Shown in pieces: positions 34,404 through 47,193 of a stretch of 64,000 nucleotides of DNA; the stretch's first letter is position 1, and the number at the start of each line of letters is the position of its first letter. The notes beneath the pieces are model-generated. The model was not told the DNA's origin. It did no database searches and saw only the letters and a list, made by a program, of their open reading frames with translations. Position numbers and translations under genes: made by a program. The stretch is from Nematostella vectensis (lineage: Eukaryota > Cnidaria > Anthozoa > Actiniaria > Edwardsiidae). The stretch spans positions 15,179,621 to 15,243,620 of the forward strand of contig NC_064047.1 in assembly GCF_932526225.1 (NCBI RefSeq), written 5' to 3'.

Positions 34404-37400
34404 TCACCTTGACAACGCGTCGTTTTTAGCGTGGCCTGTGAAGTGTCTCCCGAGATGCCTTACGGTCTCATTGTTCTCACTGTGGGGGGGGGGGGTTGCC
34501 TGTGGTGGTGAGGTCATCACTTCAATGAAGCAATAATCAGAGATCCTAGCGTGAAGGTTAGATCGAGACGATTTTGCGGTAGTGCACACGTGAAGCCGAC
34601 TTTGATTTCACCTTGACAACGCATCGTTTTTAGCGTGGCCTGTGAGGTGTCTCCCGAGATGCCTTACGGTCTTATTGTTCTCACTGTGGGGGAGAAGGGT
34701 TGCCTGTGGTGGTGACGTCATCACTTCAATGAAGCAATAATCAGAGATCCTAGCGTGAAGGTTAGGTCGAGACGATTTTGCGGTAGTGCACACGTGAAGC
34801 CGACTTTGATTTCACCTTGACAACGCGTCGTTTTTAGCGTGGATTGTGAAGTGTTTCCCGAGATGCCTTACGGTCTTATTGTTCTCACTGTGGGGGAGGA
34901 AGGTTGCCTGTGGTGGTGACGTCATCACTTCAATGAAGCAATAATCAGAGATCCTAGCGTGAAGGTTAGATCGAGACGATTTTGCGGTAGTGCACACGTG
35001 AAGCCGACTTTGATTTCACCTTGACAACGCGTCGTTTTTAGCGTGGCCTGTAAGGTGTCTCCCGAGATGCCTTACGGTCTTATTGTTCTCACTGTGGGGG
35101 GTTGCCTGTGGTGGTGACGTCATCACTTCAATGAAGCAATAATCAGAGATCCTAGCGTTAAGGTTAGATCGAGACGATTTTGCGGTAGTGCACACGTGAA
35201 GCCGACTTTGATTTCACCTTGACAACGCGTCGTTTTTAGCGTGGCCTGTGAAGTGTCTCCCGAGAGGCCTTACGGTCTTATTGTTCTCACTGTGGGGGAG
35301 GGGGGTTGCCTGTGGTGGTGACGTCATCACTTCAATGAAGCAATAATGAGAGATCCTAGCGTGAAGGTTAGATCGAGACAATTTTGCGGTAGTGCACACG
35401 TGAAGCCGACTTTGATTTCACCTTGACAACGCGTCGTTTTTAGCGTGGCCTGTGAGGTGTCTCCCGAGATGCCTTACGGTCTTATTGTTCTCACTGTGGG
35501 GGAGGGGGGTTGCCTGTGGTGGTGACGTCATCACTTCAATGAAGCAATAATCAGAGATCCTAGCGTGAAGGTTAGATCGAGACGATTTTGCGGTAGTGCA
35601 CACGTGAAGCCGACTTTGATTCACCTTGACAACGCGTCGTTTTTAGCGTTGAGTGTGAAGTGTCTCCCGAGATGCCTTACCGTCTCATTGTTCTCACTGT
35701 GGGGGAGGGGGGTTACCTGTGGTGGTGACGTCATCACTTCAATGAAGCAATAATCAGAGATCCTAGCGTGAAGGTTAGATCGAGACGATTTTGCGGCAGT
35801 GCACACGTGAAGCCGACTTTGATTTCACCTTGACAACGCGTCGTTTTTAGCGTGGCCTGTGAAGTGTCTCCCGAGATGCCTTACGGTCTCATTGTTCTCA
35901 CTGTGGGGGGGGGTTGCCTGTGGTGGTGACGTCATCACTTCAATGAAGCAATAATCAGAGATCCTAGCGTGAAGGTTAGATCGAGACGATTTTGCGGTAG
36001 TGCACACGTGAAGCCGACTTTGATTTCACCTTGACAACGCGTCGTTTTTAGCGTGGCCTGTAAGGTGTCTCCCGAGATGCCTTACGGTCTTATTGTTCTC
36101 ACTGTGGGGGAGGGGGGTTGCCTTTGGTGGTGACATCATCACTTCAATGAAGCAATAATCAAAGATCCTAGCGTGAAGGTTAGGTCGGGACGATTTTGCG
36201 GTAGTGCACACGTGAAGCCGACTTTGATTTCACCTTGACAACGCGTCGTTTTTAGCGTGGCCTGTAAGGTGTCTTCCGAGATGCCTTACGGTCTTTTTGA
36301 TCTCACTGTGGGGGAGAAGGGTTGCCTGTGGTGGTGACATCATCACTTCAATAAAGCAAAAATCAGAGATCCTAGCGTGAAGGTTAGATCGAGACGATTT
36401 TGCGGTAGTGCACACGTGAAGCCGACTTTGATTTCACCTTGACAACGCGTCGTTTTTAGCGTGGCCTGTGAAGTGTCTCCCGAGATGCCTTACGGTCTCA
36501 TTGTTCTCACTGTGGGGGGGTTGCCTGTGGTGGTGACGTCATCACTTCAATGAAGCAATAATCAGAGATCCAAGCGTGAAGGTTAGATCGAGACGATTTT
36601 GCGGTAGTGCACACGTGAAGCCGACTTTGATTTCACCTTGACAACGCGTCGTTTTTAGCGTGGCCTGTAAGGTGTCTCACGAGATGCCTTACGGTCTTAT
36701 TGTTCTCAGTGTGGGGGAGGGGGGTTGCCTTTGGTGGTGACATCATCACTTCAATGAAGCAATAATCAAAGATCCTAGCGTGAAGGTTAGATCGGGACGA
36801 TTTTGCGGTAGTGCACACGTGAAGCCGACTTTGATTTCACCTTGACAACGCGTCGTTTTTAGCGTGGCCTGTAAGGTGTCTTCCGAGATGCCTTACGGTC
36901 TTATTGTTCTCACTGTGGGGGAGAAGGGTTGCCTGTGGTGGTGACATCATCACTTCAATAAAGCAATAATCAGAGATCCTAGCGTGAAGGTTAGATCGAG
37001 ACGATTTTGCGGTAGTGCACACGTGAAGCCGACTTTGATTTCACCTTGACAACGCGTCGTTTTTAGCGTGGCCTGTGAAGTGTCTCCCGAGATGCCTTAC
37101 CGTCTCATTGTTCTCACTGTGGGGGGGTTGCCTGTGGTGGTGACGTCATCACTTCAATGAAGCAATAATCAGAGATCCTAGCGTGAAGGTTAGATCGAGA
37201 CGATTTTGCAGTAGTGCACACGTGAAGCCGACTTTGATTTCACCTTGACAACGCGTCGTTTTTAGCGTGGCCTGTGAGGTGTCTTCCGAGATGCCTTACG
37301 GTCTTATTGTTCTCACTGTGGAGGAGGGGGGTTGCCTGTGGTGGTGACGTCATCACTTCAATGAAGCAATAATCAGAGATCCTAGCGTGAAGGTTAGATC

Positions 37401-37851
37401 GAGACGATTTTGCGGTAGTGCACACGTGAAGCCGACTTTGATTTCACCTTGACAACGCGTCGTTTTTAGCGTGGCCTGTGAAGTGTCTCCCGAGATGCCT
37501 TACGGTCTTATTGTTCTCACTGTGGGGGAGGGGGGTTGCCTGTTGTGGTGACGTCATCACTTCAATAAAGCAATAATCAGAGAACCTAGCGTGAAGGTTA
37601 GATCGAGACGATTTTGCGGTAGTGCACACGTGAAGCCGACTTTGATTTCACCTTGACAACGCGTCGTTTTTAGCGTGGCCTGTGAGGTGTCTTCCGAGAT
37701 GCCTTACGGTCTTATTGTTCTCACTGTGGAGGAGGGGGGTTGCCTGTGGTGGTGACGTCAACACTTCAATGAAGCAATTATCAGAGATCCTAGCGTGAAG
37801 GTTAGATCGAGACGATTTTGCGGTAGTGCACACGTGAAGCCGACTTTGATT

Positions 37852-38241
37852 TCACCTTGACAACGCGTCGTTTTTAGCGTGGCCTGTGAAGTGTCTCCCG
37901 AGATGCCTTACGGTCTCATTGTTCTCACTGTGGGGGGGGGGGGTTGCCTGTGGTGGTGACGTCATCACTTCAATGAAGCAATAATCAGAGATCCTAGCGT
38001 GAAGGTTAGATCGAGACGATTTTGCGGTAGTGCACACGTGAAGCCGACTTTGATTTGACCTTGACAACGCGTCGTTTTTAGCGTGGCCTGTGAGGTGTCT
38101 CCCGAGATGCCTTACGGTCTTATTGTTCTCACTGTGGGGGAAGGGGGTTACCTGTGGTGGTGACGTCATCACTTCAATGAAGCAATAATCAGAGAACCTA
38201 GCGTGAAGGTTAGATCGAGACGATTTTGCGGTAGTGCACAC
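37852..38241 (-). other. 129-codon antisense open stretch across two monomers, not a gene
   Basis: The antisense frame normally stops once per monomer at the TGA opposite TTTCACC. Here that site reads TTTGACC (near 38056), so the frame runs through two units. It begins at GTG with no upstream ATG and is simply translated satellite. I see no signal peptide, domain or codon bias, and do not regard it as coding. Confidence 0.85.
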
Positions 38242-38463
38242 GTGAAGCCGACTTTGATTTCACCTTGACAACGCGTCTTTTTTAGCGTGGCCTGTGAGGT
38301 GTCTTCCGAGATGCCTTACGGTCTTATTGTTCTCACTGTGGAGGAGTGGGGTTGCCTGTGGTGGTGACGTCATCACTTCAATGAAGCAATAATCAGAGAT
38401 TCTAGCGTGAAAGTTAGATCGAGACGATTTTGCGGTAGTGCACACGTGAAGCCGACTTTGATT

Positions 38464-38853
38464 TCACCTTGACAACGCGTCGTTTTTAGCGTGGCCTGTG
38501 AAGTGTCTCCCGAGATGCCTTAAGGTCTTATTGTTCTCACTGTGGGGGAGGGGGGTTGCCTGTTGTGGTGACGTCATCACTTCAATGAAGCAATAATCAG
38601 AGAACCTAGCGTGAAGGTTAGATCGAGACGATTTTGCGGTAGTGCACACGTGAAGCCGACTTTGATTTGACCTTGACAACGCGTCGTTTTTAGCGTGGCC
38701 TGTGAGGTGTCTCCCGAGATGCCTTACGGTCTTTTTGTTCTCACTGTGGGGGAAGGGGGTTACCTGTGGTGGTGCCGTCATCACTTCAATGAAGCAATAA
38801 TCAGAGGACCTAGCGTGAAGGTTAGATCGGGACGATTTTGCGGTAGTGCACAC
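38464..38853 (-). other. 129-codon antisense open stretch across two monomers, not a gene
   Basis: Stop lost by the same TTTGACC change (near 38667). The right-hand unit is a V type with TGCCGTCA, which also opens a 61-codon plus-strand frame at 38695-38880; both are by-products of single base changes. Confidence 0.85.
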
Positions 38854-39480
38854 GTGAAGCCGACTTTGATTTCACCTTGACAACGCGTCGTTTTTAGCGT
38901 GGCCTGTAAGGTGTCTTCCGAGATGCCTTACGGTCTTATTGTTCTCACTGTGGGGGAGAAGGGTTACCTGTGGTGGTGACGTCATCACTTCAATGAAGCA
39001 ATAATCAGAGATCCTAGCGTGAAGGTTAGATCGGGACGATTTTGCGGTAGTGCACACGTGAAGCCGACTTTGATTTCACCTTGACAACGCGTCGTTTTTA
39101 GCGTGGCCTATAAGGTGTCTTCCGAGATGCCTTACGGTTTTATTGTTCTCACTGTGGGGGAGAAGGGTTGCCTGTGGTGGTGACATCATCACTTCAATAA
39201 AGCAATAATCAGAGATCCTAGCGTGAAGGTTAGATCGAGACGATTTTGCGGTAGTGCACACGTGAAGCCGACTTTGATTTCACCTTGACAACGCGTCGTT
39301 TTTAGCGTGGCCTGTGAAGTGTCTCCCGAGATGCCTTACGGTCTCATTGTTCTCACTGTGGGGGGGGGTTGCCTGTGGTGGTGACGTCATCACTTCAATG
39401 AAGCAATAATCAGAGATCCTAGCGTGAAGGTTAGATCGAGACGATTTTGCGGTAATGCACACGTGAAGCCGACTTTGATT

Positions 39481-39873
39481 TCACCTTGACAACGCGTCGT
39501 TTTTAGCGTGGCCTGTGAGGTGTCTCCCGAGATGCCTTACGGTCTCATTGTTCTCACTGTGGGGGGGGGGGGGGGTTGCCTGTGGTGGTGACGTCATCAC
39601 TTCAATGAAGCAATAATCAGAGATCCTAGCGTGAAGGTTAGATCGAGACGATTTTGCGGTAGTGCACACGTGAAGCCGACTTTGATTTGACCTTGACAAC
39701 GCGTCGTTTTTAGCGTGGCCTGTGAGGTGTCTCCCGAGATGCCTTACGGTCTTATTGTTTTCACTGTGGGGGAAGGGGGTTACCTGTGGTGGTGACGTCA
39801 TCACTTCAATGAAGCAATAATCAGAGATCCTAGCGTGAAGGTTAGATCGGGACGATTTTGCGGTAGTGCACAC
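39481..39873 (-). other. 130-codon antisense open stretch across two monomers, not a gene
   Basis: TTTGACC near 39687 removes the stop, and the 15-G run keeps the frame. In the paralogous 3452-bp copy the run is 17 G, so the same stretch shifts frame and ends at 42987. Frame loss between near-identical copies argues against coding. Confidence 0.85.
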
Positions 39874-42800
39874 GTGAAGCCGACTTTGATTTCACCTTGA
39901 CAACGCGTCGTTTTTAGCGTGGCCTGTGAGGTGTCTTCCGAGATGCCTTACGGTCTTATTGTTCTCACTGTGGGGGAGGGGTTTGCCTGTTGTGGTGACG
40001 TCATCACTTCAATGAAGCAATAATCAGAGAACCTAGCGTGAAGGTTAGATCGAGACGATTTTGCGGTAGTGCACACGTGAAGCCGACTTTGATTTCACCT
40101 TGACAACGCGTCGTTTTTAGCGTGGCCTGTAAGGTGTCTTCCGAGATGCCTTACGGTCTTATTGTTCTCACTGTGGGGGAGAAGGGTTGCCTGTGGTGGT
40201 GACATCATCACTTCAATGAAGCAATAATCAGAGATCCTAGCGTGAAGGCTAGATCGAGACGATTTTGCGGTAGTGCACACGTGAAGCCGACTTTGATTTC
40301 ACCTTGACAACGCGTCGTTTTTAGCGTGGCCTGTGAAGTGTCTCCCGAGATGCCTTACGGTCTCATTGTTCTCACTGTTGGGGGCGGTTGCCTGTGGTGG
40401 TGAGGTCATCACTTCAATGAAGCAATAATCAGAGATCCTAGCGTGAAGGTTAGATCGAGACGATTTTGCGGTAGTGCACACGTGAAGCCGACTTTGATTT
40501 CACCTTGACAACGCGTCGTTTTTAGCGTGGCCTGTAAGGTGTCTCCAGAGATGCCTTACGGTCTTATTGTTCTCACTGTGGGGGGTTGCCTGTGGTGGTG
40601 ACGTCATCACTTCAATGAAGCAATAATCAGAGATCCTAGCGTGAAGGTTAGATCGAGACGATTTTGCGGTAGTGCACACGTGAAGCCGACTTTGATTTCA
40701 CCTTGACAACGCGTCGTTTTTAGCGTGGCCTGTGAAGTGTCTCCCGAGAGGCCTTACTGTCTTATTGTTCTCACTGTGGGGGAGGGGGGTTGCCTGTGGT
40801 GGTGACGTCATCACTTCAATGAAGCAATAATCAGAGATCCTAGCGTGAAGGTTAGATCGAGACGATTTTGCGGCAGTGCACACGTGAAGCCGACTTTGAT
40901 TTCACCTTGACAACGCGTCGTTTTTAGCGTGGCCTGTGAAGTGTCTCCCGAGATGCCTTACGGTATCATTGTTCTCACTGTGGGGGGGGGGGTTGCCTGT
41001 GGTGGTGACGTCATCACTTCAATAAAGCAATAATCAGAGATCCTAGCGTGAAGGTTAGATCGAGACGATTTTGCGGTAGTGCACACGTGAAGCCGACTTT
41101 GATTTCACCTTGACAACGCGTCGTTTTTAGCGTGGCCTGTAAGGTGTCTCCCGAGATGCCTTACGGTCTTATTGTTCTCACTGTGGGGGAGGGGGGTTGC
41201 CTTTGGTGGTGACATCATCACTTCAATGAAGCAATAATCAAAGATCCTAGCGTGAAGGTTAGGTCGGGACGATTTTGCGGTAGTGCACACGTGAAGCCGA
41301 CTTTGATTTCACTTTGACAACGCGTCGTTTTTAGCGTGGCCTGTAAGGTGTCTTCCGAGATGCCTTACGGTCTTATTGTTCTCACTGTGGGGGAGAAGGG
41401 TTGCCTGTGGTGGTGACATCATCACTTCAATAAAGCAATAATCAGAGATCCTAGCGTGAAGGTTAGATCGAGACGATTTTGCGGTAGTGCACACGTGAAG
41501 CCGACTTTGATTTCACCTTGACAACGCGTCGTTTTTAGCGTGGCCTGTGAAGTGTCTCCCGAGATGCCTTACGGTCTCATTTTTCTTACTGTGGGGGGGT
41601 TGCCTGTGGTGGTGACGTCATCACTTCAATGAAGCAATAATCAGAGATCCTAGCGTGAAGGTTAGATCGAGACGATTTTGCGGTAGTGCACACGTGAAGC
41701 CGACTTTGATTTCACCTTGACAACGCGTCGTTTTTAGCGTGGCCTGTAAGGTGTCTCCCGAGATGCCTTACGGTCTTATTGTTCTCACTGTGGGGGAGGG
41801 GGGTTGCCTTTGGTGGTGACATCATCACTTCAATGAAGCAATAATCAAAGATCCTAGCGTGAAGGTTAGGTCGGGACGATTTTGCGGTAGTGCACACGTG
41901 AAGCCGACTTTGATTTCACTTTGACAACGCGTCGTTTTTAGCGTGGCCTGTAAGGTGTCTTCCAAGATGCCTTACGGTCTTATTGTTCTCACTGTGGGGG
42001 AGAAGGGTTGCCTGTGGTGGTGACATCATCACTTCAATAAAGCAATAATCAGAGATCCTAGCGTGAAGGTTAGATCGAGACGATTTTGCGGTAGTGCACA
42101 CGTGAAGCCGACTTTGATTTCACCTTGACAACGCGTCGTTTTTAGCGTGGCCTGTGAAGTGTCTCCCGAGATGCCTTACGGTCTCATTGTTCTTACTGTG
42201 GGGGGGTTGCCTGTGGTGGTGACGTCATCACTTCAATGAAGCAATAATCAGAGATCCAAGCGTGAAGGTTAGATCGAGACGATTTTGCGGTAGTGCACAC
42301 GTGAAGCCGACTTTGATTTCACCTTGACAACGCGTCGTTTTTAGCGTGGCCTGTAAGGTGTCTCCCGAGATGCCTTACGGTCTTATTGTTCTCACTGTGG
42401 GGGAGGGGGGTTGCCTTTGGTGGTGACATCATCACTTCAATGAAGCAATAATCAAAGATCCTAGCGTGAAGGTTAGGTCGGGACGATTTTGCGGTAGTGC
42501 ACACGTGAAGCCGACTTTGATTTCACCTTGACAACGCGTCGTTTTTAGCGTGGCCTGTGAGGTGTCTCACGAGATGCCTTACGGTCTTATTGTTCTCACT
42601 GTGGGGGAAGGGGGTTACCTGTGGTGGTGACGTCATCACTTCAATGAAGCAATAATCAGAGGACCTAGCGTGAAGGTTAGATCGGGACGATTGTGCGGTA
42701 GTGCACACGTGAAGCCGACTTTGATTTCACCTTGACAACGCGTCGTTTTTAGCGTGGCCTGTAAGGTGTCTTCCGAGATGCCTTACGGTCTTATTGTTCT

Positions 42801-42956
42801 CACTGTGGGGGAGAAGGGTTGCCTGTGGTGGTGACATCATCACTTCAATAAAGCAATAATCAGAGATCCTAGCGTGAAGGTTAGATCGAGACGATTTTGC
42901 GGTAGTGCACACGTGAAGCCGACTTTGATTTCACCTTGACAACGCGTCGTTTTTAC
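39505..42956. repeat. large HOR, copy 1 (period 3452 bp)
   Basis: About 17 monomers, repeated at 42957-46408. Shared rarities include the TTTGACC stop-loss (39686/43140), GAGGGGTTTGCC, a GCGGTTGCC tract near 40383/43835, TCTCCAGAG, GAGAGGCC, GGCAGTGC and ACGGTATC. G-run lengths differ: 15 against 17 in the first unit. Confidence 0.88.
39561..39575 (+). repeat. 15-base G run
   Basis: First unit of the 3452-bp repeat. At 15 G the unit stays in register, so the antisense open stretch continues through it. Confidence 0.95.
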
Positions 42957-45900
42957 CGTGGCCTGTGAGGTGTCTCCCGAGATGCCTTACGGTCTCATTG
43001 TTCTCACTGTGGGGGGGGGGGGGGGGGTTGCCTGTGGTGGTGACGTCATCACTTCAATGAAGCAATAATCAGAGATCCTAGCGTGAAGGTTAGATCGAGA
43101 CGATTTTGCGGTAGTGCACACGTGAAGCCGACTTTGATTTGACCTTGACAACGCGTCGTTTTTAGCGTGGCCTGTGAGGTGTCTCCCGAGATGCCTTACG
43201 GTCTTATTGTTCTCACTGTGGGGGAAGGGGGTTACCTGTGGTGGTGACGTCATCACTTCAATGAAGCAATAATCAGAGATCCTAGCGTGAAGGTTAGATC
43301 GGGACGATTTTGCGGTAGTGCACACGTGAAGCCGACTTTGATTTCACCTTGACAACGCGTCGTTTTTAGCGTGGCCTGTGAGGTGTCTTCCGAGATGCCT
43401 TACGGTCTTATTGTTCTCACTGTGGGGGAGGGGTTTGCCTGTTGTGGTGACGTCATCACTTCAATGAAGCAATAATCAGAGAACCTAGCGTGAAGGTTAG
43501 ATCGAGACGATTTTGCGGTAGTGCACACGTGAAGCCGACTTTGATTTCACCTTGACAACGCGTCGTTTTTAGCGTGGCCTGTAAGGTGTCTTCCGAGATG
43601 CCTTACGGTCTTATTGTTCTCACTGTGGGGGAGAAGGGTTGCCTGTGGTGGTGACATCATCACTTCAATGAAGCAATAATCAGAGATCCTAGCGTGAAGG
43701 TTAGATCGAGACGATTTTGCGGTAGTGCACACGTGAAGCCGACTTTGATTTCACCTTGACAACGCGTCGTTTTTAGCGTGGCCTGTGAAGTGTCTCCCGA
43801 GATGCCTTACGGTCTCATTGTTCTCACTGTGGGGGGCGGTTGCCTGTGGTGGTGAGGTCATCACTTCAATGAAGCAATAATCAGAGATCCTAGCGTGAAG
43901 GTTAGATCGAGACGATTTTGCGGTAGTGCACACGTGAAGCCGACTTTGATTTCACCTTGACAACGCGTCGTTTTTAGCGTGGCCTGTAAGGTGTCTCCAG
44001 AGATGCCTTACGGTCTTATTGTTCTCACTGTGGGGGGTTGCCTGTGGTGGTGACGTCATCACTTCAATGAAGCAATAATCAGAGATCCTAGCGTGAAGGT
44101 TAGATCGAGACGATTTTGCGGTAGTGCACACGTGAAGCCGACTTTGATTTCACCTTGACAACGCGTCGTTTTTAGCGTGGCCTGTGAAGTGTCTCCCGAG
44201 AGGCCTTACGGTCTTATTGTTCTCACTGTGGGGGAGGGGGGTTGCCTGTGGTGGTGACGTCATCACTTCAATGAAGCAATAATCAGAGATCCTAGCGTGA
44301 AGTTTAGATCGAGACGATTTTGCGGCAGTGCACACGTGAAGCCGACTTTGATTTCACCTTGACAACGCGTCGTTTTTAGCGTGGCCTGTGAAGTGTCTCC
44401 CGAGATGCCTTACGGTATCATTGTTCTCACTGTGGGGGGGGGGGTTGCCTGTGGTGGTGACGTCATCACTTCAATAAAGCAATAATCAGAGATCCTAGCG
44501 TGAAGGTTAGATCGAGACGATTTTGCGGTAGTGCACACGTGAAGCCGACTTTGATTTCACCTTGACAACGAGTCGTTTTTAGCGTGGCCTGTAAGGTGTC
44601 TCCCGAGATGCCTTACGGTCTTATTGTTCTCACTGTGGGGGAGGGGGGTTGCCTTTGGTGGTGACATCATCACTTCAATGAAGCAATAATCAAAGATCCT
44701 AGCGTGAAGGTTAGGTCGGGACGATTTTGCGGTAGTGCACACGTGAAGCCGACTTTGATTTCACTTTGACAACGCGTCGTTTTTAGCGTGGCCTGTAAGG
44801 TGTCTTCCGAGATGCCTTACGGTCTTATTGTTCTCACTGTGGGGGAGAAGGGTTGCCTGTGGTGGTGACATCATCACTTCAATAAAGCAATAATCAGAGA
44901 TCCTAGCGTGAAGGTTAGATCGAGACGATTTTGCGGTAGTGCACACGTGAAGCCGACTTTGATTTCACCTTGACAACGCGTCGTTTTTAGCGTGGCCTGT
45001 GAAGTGTCTCCCGAGATGCCTTACGGTCTCATTTTTCTTACTGTGGGGGGGTTTTCTGTGGTGGTGACGTCATCACTTCAATGAAGCAATAATCAGAGAT
45101 CCTAGCGTGAAGGTTAGATCGAGACGATTTTGCGGTAGTGCACACGTGAAGCCGACTTTGATTTCACCTTGACAACGCGTCGTTTTTAGCGTGGCCTGTA
45201 AGGTGTCTCCCGAGATGCCTTACGGTCTTATTGTTCTCACTGTGGGGGAGGGGGGTTGCCTTTGGTGGTGACATCATCACTTCAATGAAGCAATAATCAA
45301 AGATCCTAGCGTGAAGGTTAGGTCGGGACGATTTTGCGGTAGTGCACACGTGAAGCCGACTTTGATTTCACTTTGACAACGCGTCGTTTTTAGCGTGGCC
45401 TGTAAGGTGTCTTCCGAGATGCCTTACGGTCTTATTGTTCTCACTGTGGGGGAGAAGGGTTGCCTGTGGTGGTGACATCATCACTTCAATAAAGCAATAA
45501 TCAGAGATCCTAGCGTGAAGGTTAGATCGAGACGATTTTGCGGTAGTGCACACGTGAAGCCGACTTTGATTTCACCTTGACAACGCGTCGTTTTTAGCGT
45601 GGCCTGTGAAGTGTCTCCCGAGATGCCTTACGGTCTCATTGTTCTTACTGTGGGGGGGTTGCCTGTGGTGGTGACGTCATCACTTCAATGAAGCAATAAT
45701 CAGAGATCCAAGCGTGAAGGTTAGATCGAGACGATGTTGCGGTAGTGCACACGTGAAGCCGACTTTGATTTCACCTTGACAACGCGTCGTTTTTAGCGTG
45801 GCCTGTAAGGTGTCTCCCGAGATGCCTTACGGTCTTATTGTTCTCACTGTGGGGGAGGGGGGTTGCCTTTGGTGGTGACATCATCACTTCAATGAAGCAA

Positions 45901-46408
45901 TAATCAAAGATCCTAGCGTGAAGGTTAGGTCGGGACGATTTTGCGGTAGTGCACACGTGAAGCCGACTTTGATTTCACCTTGACAACGCGTCGTTTTTAG
46001 CGAGGCCTGTGAGGTGTCTCACGAGATGCCTTACGGTCTTATTGTTCTCACTGTGGGGGAAGGGGGTTACCTGTGGTGGTGACGTCATCACTTCAATGAA
46101 GCAATAATCAGAGGACCTAGCGTGAAGGTTAGATCGGGACGATTGTGCGGTAGTGCACACGTGAAGCCGACTTTGATTTCACCTTGACAACGCGTCGTTT
46201 TTAGCGTGGCCTGTAAGGTGTCTTCCGAGATGCCTTACGGTCTTATTGTTCTCACTGTGGGGGAGAAGGGTTGCCTGTGGTGGTGACATCATCACTTCAA
46301 TAAAGCAATAATCAGAGATCCTAGCGTGAAGGTTAGATCGAGACGATTTTGCGGTAGTGCACACGTGAAGCCGACTTTGATTTCACCTTGACAACGCGTC
46401 GTTTTTAC
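42957..46408. repeat. large HOR, copy 2 (period 3452 bp)
   Basis: Adjacent copy of 39505-42956. The joint lies between 42956 (TTTTACCGTGG, as in the unit at 46383) and 42977 (TCTCCCGAG, as in the unit at 39481), in the left part of a monomer. Its right part overlaps the first copy of the 2433-bp repeat. Confidence 0.88.
43011..43027 (+). repeat. 17-base G run
   Basis: Joint longest homopolymer in the window, in a G-type monomer. The counterpart one 3452-bp repeat to the left has 15 G. Candidate for slippage and for G-quadruplex or R-loop formation. Confidence 0.95.
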
Positions 46409-47112
46409 CGTGGCCTGTGAGGTGTCTTCCGAGATGCCTTACGGTCTTATTGTTCTCTCTGTGGAGGAGGGGGGTTGCCTGTGGTGGTGACGTCATCACT
46501 TCAATGAAGCAATAATCAAAGATCCTAGCGTGAAGGTTAGGTCGGGACGATTTTGCGGTAGTGCACACGTGAAGCCGACTTTGATTTCACCTTGACAACG
46601 CGTCGTTTTTAGCGTGGCCTGTGAAGTGTCTCCCGAGATGCCTTACGGTCTCATTGTTCTCACTGTGGGGGGGTTGCCTGTGGTGGTGACGTCATCACTT
46701 CAATGAAGCAATAATCAGAGATCCAAGCGTGAAGGTTAGATCGAGACGATTTTGCGGTAGTGCACACGTGAAGCCGACTTTGATTTCACCTTGACAACGC
46801 GTCGTTTTTAGCGTGGCCTGTAAGGTGTCTCCCGAGATGCCTTACGGTCTTATTGTTCTCACTGTGGGGGAGGGGGGTTGCCTTTGGTGGTGACATCATC
46901 ACTTCAATGAAGCAATAATCAAAGATCCTAGCGTGAAGGTTAGGTCGGGACGATTTTGCGGTAGTGCACACGTGAAGCCGACTTTGATTTCACCTTGACA
47001 ACGCGTCGTTTTTAGCGTGGCCTGTGAAGTGTCTCCCGAGATGCCTTACGGTCTCATTGTTCTCACTGTGGGGGGGGGGGGTTGCCTGTGGTGGTGACGT
47101 CATCACTTCAAT
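44680..47112. repeat. 12-monomer HOR, copy 1 (2433 bp)
   Basis: Begins in the right half of the K unit at 44557 and runs to the G/K chimera at 46990. Private variants shared with the second copy are GGTTTTCTGTGG (near 45051), GACGATGTTG (near 45731) and AGCGAGGCC (near 46000). Confidence 0.9.
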
Positions 47113-47193
47113 GAAGCAATAATCAAAGATCCTAGCGTGAAGGTTAGGTCGGGACGATTTTGCGGTAGTGCACACGTGAAGCCGACTTTGATT
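46990..47193. repeat. chimeric monomer G-left/K-right at the 2433-bp HOR junction
   Basis: Left half is G type (CTCATTG, G run, TGACGTCA to 47099); right half is K type from 47126 (CAAAGATCC, AGGTCGGG). It sits exactly where the first 2433-bp repeat ends and the second begins, so it is the crossover product that made the duplication. Confidence 0.75.

Larger units (their letters stand above)
34404..39504. repeat. most mixed stretch of the array
   Basis: About 25 monomers in an order that repeats no neighbour at full length. 34608-35213 resembles 29530-30135. 36026 and 36633 resemble 41105 and 41712 (offset 5079). 37852-38870 resembles 23497-24310 and 28308-29120. The units at 34812 (TGGATTGTGAAG, GTTTCCC) and 35621 (AGCGTTGAGTGTG) are among the most divergent in the window, and the unit before 35621 has lost one T (GATTCACC). 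Confidence 0.75.
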
